NCBI GenBank assembly: GCA_016788295.1
Contig: JAEUSY010000003.1
Location: forward strand, 1-64,000
Direction of reading: 5' to 3'
Source: Flavobacteriales bacterium
GTDB lineage: Bacteria > Bacteroidota > Bacteroidia > Flavobacteriales_F > PHOS-HE28
DNA length: 64,000 nt
Part shown: in pieces, positions 61,550 through 64,000 of the stretch
How positions within the stretch are numbered: position 1 is the first letter of the stretch
How the letters are laid out: every line of letters starts with the position of its first letter
Program-made: the position numbers and the translations under genes
Notes under the pieces: generated by a model
Told to the model about the DNA's origin: nothing
The model's database searches: none
The model's input: only the letters and a program-made list of their open reading frames with translations

Positions 61550-64000
61550 ATGAGAACCAATCTGCATCCTTTCCTGACGGTCTTCTGCTTTGTGCTCGGC
61601 ATTTCCGGCAGCGCTCAGGACACCCTTCGCGTACAGACCCTGACCTTCGACGACATCACCCAACGACGGGGTTGGTTCATTTTCCCGGATAGTACGCACC
61701 AGTATCGCAAGGTATTGATGCATCACACGCTGAAGTGCGACCCGGCGACCACGCAGGACCAGTACCAATGCGGTGAGTGGGACTACCTCACCTACAACAT
61801 GGTCCACGAGCACACCGGAGTAATGGACAGCGCGGCATTGACCCATCCGTTGTTCAAGGTGGGAGCCGTAGCACCGACCAGCGTGGAAAGCATGGCGCTG
61901 CCCTCCTACCATACGTGGCTGCTCCCTGTCGCTCGGCGGACCATCACGAGCACAACGAACGAGAATGTCATCACCGTGGGCCAAGGCGGGGCGATGGATA
62001 CGGGGCTCTTACAGTCCGTGATGGGTAGCAGCCGTTCACAGTATCTGTTCCTTGCCGACGAACTGAGCGCAGCAGGGCTACAAGCCGGTCCACTCCAGCA
62101 GTTGAGGTTCACCACCGACGCCCAGGGCAACGGTACTTACAGCCGCCTCACCATTCGGTTGAAACACACCTCTGCCACTGGTCTCACGGCATTTGATGAG
62201 ACCGGGCTTCAGAACGTGCACGAGGTGGCCCCTGGCAGTTTGGGCACAGTTGCTGGCGAGCAGACCTTTGTATTGACCGAGCCTTTCAATTGGGACGGCA
62301 CCTCCAACCTGCTCGTTGATATATCGGCGGGACGCCTGAACGGCACCAGCGCGCCTGCTGTGGAGGCCAGTAATGTAGGCGACGGACTGGCGCTGCAAGC
62401 CGTGGGGCTTGATGGCTACTTGCAAATGAAAGAAGATGTGGTCGCCGCGGATGCAACACCGATGGCCGAACTGAGCACCGCCATTACCGTGATGTTCCGG
62501 GCCAAGGGAGATGCCGCGATCAGTGGGCAGAACACCACCATATTGGAGGCTTTGAACGCTCAAGGACGTCGCGTGCTGAACGTTCACCTGCCATGGAGCA
62601 ATGGCAGGGTCTACTGGGACGCAGGCAATACGGATGGGACCTATGACCGTATCGACAAGGCCGCCACGACCGGTGATGTGCAGGACCAATGGAACCACTG
62701 GGCCTTCGTGAAGAACACGGCAACTGGCCAGATGAAGATCTACCTGAACGGGGTGCTCTGGCACAGTGGCACCGGCATGACCCGGCCCTTGACGGGCATT
62801 TCCACGTTCAGGTTGGGAAGCGCTGCAAACGGGAGCGTTCCCTACCCCGGTGCCTTGGATGAGATCAATGTGTTCGGAGCGGAAGTAGATGCGGCCACTA
62901 TTTTCGCTTGGAAGGACCGGGCCATCAGCGCCGAACATCCTAATGCCGGGGACCTTATCTACTCCTTCCACTGCGACGAACTGCCTGATACGCACGTGTT
63001 GGAGAACAGTGCCGACCCGGCTCACCAGGCTCTGGCCATGGGCACCGTGCAGCGCCGCTACCGAGAAGCCCCTGAGACATTCCAAAACGTGCAGCCTATG
63101 ACTGTCCGGCCCGACCTCTCCTTCGTGCAGGGCAGCTTCGAGAGCGTACTGGATACGGTGGTACTGGAACGGCAGGAGCCCCTGCCCCTGCTCACCGAGG
63201 AGTTCTTTGCGGTGGATGGCAACGGGGTGGTACCGGTGGATACCGTGTTCGCTTGGATGGGCGGCATGATCTACACCTATGGCCCAAATGGTGTTCCACT
63301 GGATTCCATCCCCGCCGGTGGAACGATCGATATCAACGACACCCTCCACTACTTCGGGGTCCCCTTTGAAGTGGTGCGCGACTGGGAGATCGGCCGCTTC
63401 ATCACCCCTTACGGGATAGGCCTCACGCTGGGCCCCAATGGGTTCCGCTGGACCTTCGACGTGACCGATTACCAATGGCTGTTGCGTGACAGCGTGGAGC
63501 TCAGCGCGGGAAACCAGCAAGAGCTCATTGACCTGGAGTTCGAGCTGATCGAAGGGGTCGCACCTCGTCGTGTGGTGGGCCACCAGCGCCCCTGGGGCGG
63601 ACTGATGAGCCGCAGCTACGCCGACCTTGACAACGACGTTGCACTGCCGCCGGTCACCGTGGACCTGAGCACCGAAGCGAGCCAGTGGGCGCTTCGCACA
63701 CGACTCACCGGACATGGCCACAACAGCAACACGGGCGCGTATCCGCATTGTTGTGAATGGAAGGACAACACGCATTACCTCTACCTGAACGGCAACCAAG
63801 TGGATGCATGGCACATTTGGCAGGAGAACGACTGTGCGGAGAACCCGGTGTATCCCCAAGGCGGAACCTGGCTCAACAGCCGGGAGGGTTGGTGCCCGGG
63901 CGACCTGGTGAAGGACCATGAGGTGCTGCTGCCCGGACTGGTGGCCGGTGGCACGGCCACGCTGGACTACGGGATCACTCCTGTGCCAGCGAACAACCAA
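61550..64000 (+). CDS. PNGase F-related large secreted protein with LamG domain, 3' end missing
   Basis: The frame is open for 817 codons from ATG 61550 to the right edge. A signal peptide (LGISGSAQD) is followed by an N-terminal segment containing CGEWDYLTYNMVHEHTG, typical of PNGase F-like proteins, a LamG/concanavalin domain (about residues 310-445) and a PNGase-type C-terminal segment near 720-800: GHGHNSNTG, CCEWKDNTHYLYLNG, DCAENPVYPQGGTW and REGWCPGDL. PNGase F releases N-glycans from glycoproteins, but these relatives vary, and I cannot confirm the active-site Asp and Glu. A T9SS domain may lie past the edge. Confidence 0.75.
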   Translation, partial: MRTNLHPFLTVFCFVLGISGSAQDTLRVQTLTFDDITQRRGWFIFPDSTHQYRKVLMHHTLKCDPATTQDQYQCGEWDYLTYNMVHEHTGVMDSAALTHPLFKVGAVAPTSVESMALPSYHTWLLPVARRTITSTTNENVITVGQGGAMDTGLLQSVMGSSRSQYLFLADELSAAGLQAGPLQQLRFTTDAQGNGTYSRLTIRLKHTSATGLTAFDETGLQNVHEVAPGSLGTVAGEQTFVLTEPFNWDGTSNLLVDISAGRLNGTSAPAVEASNVGDGLALQAVGLDGYLQMKEDVVAADATPMAELSTAITVMFRAKGDAAISGQNTTILEALNAQGRRVLNVHLPWSNGRVYWDAGNTDGTYDRIDKAATTGDVQDQWNHWAFVKNTATGQMKIYLNGVLWHSGTGMTRPLTGISTFRLGSAANGSVPYPGALDEINVFGAEVDAATIFAWKDRAISAEHPNAGDLIYSFHCDELPDTHVLENSADPAHQALAMGTVQRRYREAPETFQNVQPMTVRPDLSFVQGSFESVLDTVVLERQEPLPLLTEEFFAVDGNGVVPVDTVFAWMGGMIYTYGPNGVPLDSIPAGGTIDINDTLHYFGVPFEVVRDWEIGRFITPYGIGLTLGPNGFRWTFDVTDYQWLLRDSVELSAGNQQELIDLEFELIEGVAPRRVVGHQRPWGGLMSRSYADLDNDVALPPVTVDLSTEASQWALRTRLTGHGHNSNTGAYPHCCEWKDNTHYLYLNGNQVDAWHIWQENDCAENPVYPQGGTWLNSREGWCPGDLVKDHEVLLPGLVAGGTATLDYGITPVPANNQ

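Noticed and set aside
62078-64000. A long minus-strand open frame (640 codons) antisense to the PNGase F-related gene
   Set aside because: It has no family resemblance and exists because the real frame's codon bias leaves few stops on the opposite strand.
1-64000. CRISPR arrays, tRNA and rRNA genes, complete insertion sequences
   Set aside because: No regularly spaced repeats, no TTCGA-type T-arms with acceptor pairing, no rRNA-like segments and no transposase frames were seen.

Overview
The window reads as a chromosomal piece of a GC-rich member of the Bacteroidota, most likely a Flavobacteriales relative. The signs are a C-terminal type IX secretion (T9SS) sorting domain, the order parA-parB-DUF5683-dapB-lepB, a long NusB followed by DUF1573 and YajC, a PUR/DUF3276 protein, bacillithiol synthesis (BshC), leucine dehydrogenase, and -7 promoter boxes of the type TAnnTTTG. 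Starts mostly lack a Shine-Dalgarno sequence, and short 5' leaders are common. I saw no rRNA, tRNA, CRISPR array or complete insertion sequence.

Layout. 1-2.6 kb: the 5' part of a secreted beta-helix protein (cut by the window edge), a thioredoxin-fold protein, two palindromic repeats and an acyltransferase. 2.6-7.5 kb: housekeeping, with a DnaQ-like exonuclease, the minus-strand run nusB-DUF1573-yajC-coaE-membrane protein, and leucine dehydrogenase. 7.7-17.2 kb: an ABC exporter, the PUR protein, then parA-parB-DUF5683-dapB, two unlike signal peptidases I, a lipoprotein and a NUDIX hydrolase. 17.2-22.5 kb: an unusual pair, a TPR/caspase-fold protein without its catalytic cysteine followed by a beta-propeller receptor with a class III adenylate cyclase. 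22.5-38.5 kb: accessory region with small lower-GC genes, repeats, TPR and propeller proteins, an FUSC transporter, a class D beta-lactamase, a DUF3575 barrel, an OmpA lipoprotein and a T9SS-sorted protein. 38.5-44.5 kb: a SET-domain methyltransferase, lolA, an OsmC/CDGSH pair and conserved hypotheticals. 44.6-50.7 kb: a probable surface-glycan cluster (deacetylase-like, formyltransferase, WD40, GT-C-like membrane protein, sugar epimerase, methyltransferase). 50.7-61.4 kb: rny-zapA-coiled coil, M23 peptidase, YiiX hydrolase, a GDPD lipoprotein, a LysM/periplasmic-binding protein, guaA and bshC. 61.5-64 kb: a large PNGase F-related secreted protein cut by the right edge.

Most unusual observations: (1) the truncated pseudo-caspase next to a propeller-cyclase whose residues predict cAMP synthesis; (2) two unrelated small genes, at 22.7 and 36.9 kb, each preceded by the same promoter-plus-hairpin leader and followed by the same 30-bp tail, which looks like a cassette; (3) a family of repeats ending in CCGCAGAT/ATCTGCGG, two of which bracket a lone cytochrome c gene. 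All functions are inferred from sequence and family knowledge; no database search was run.
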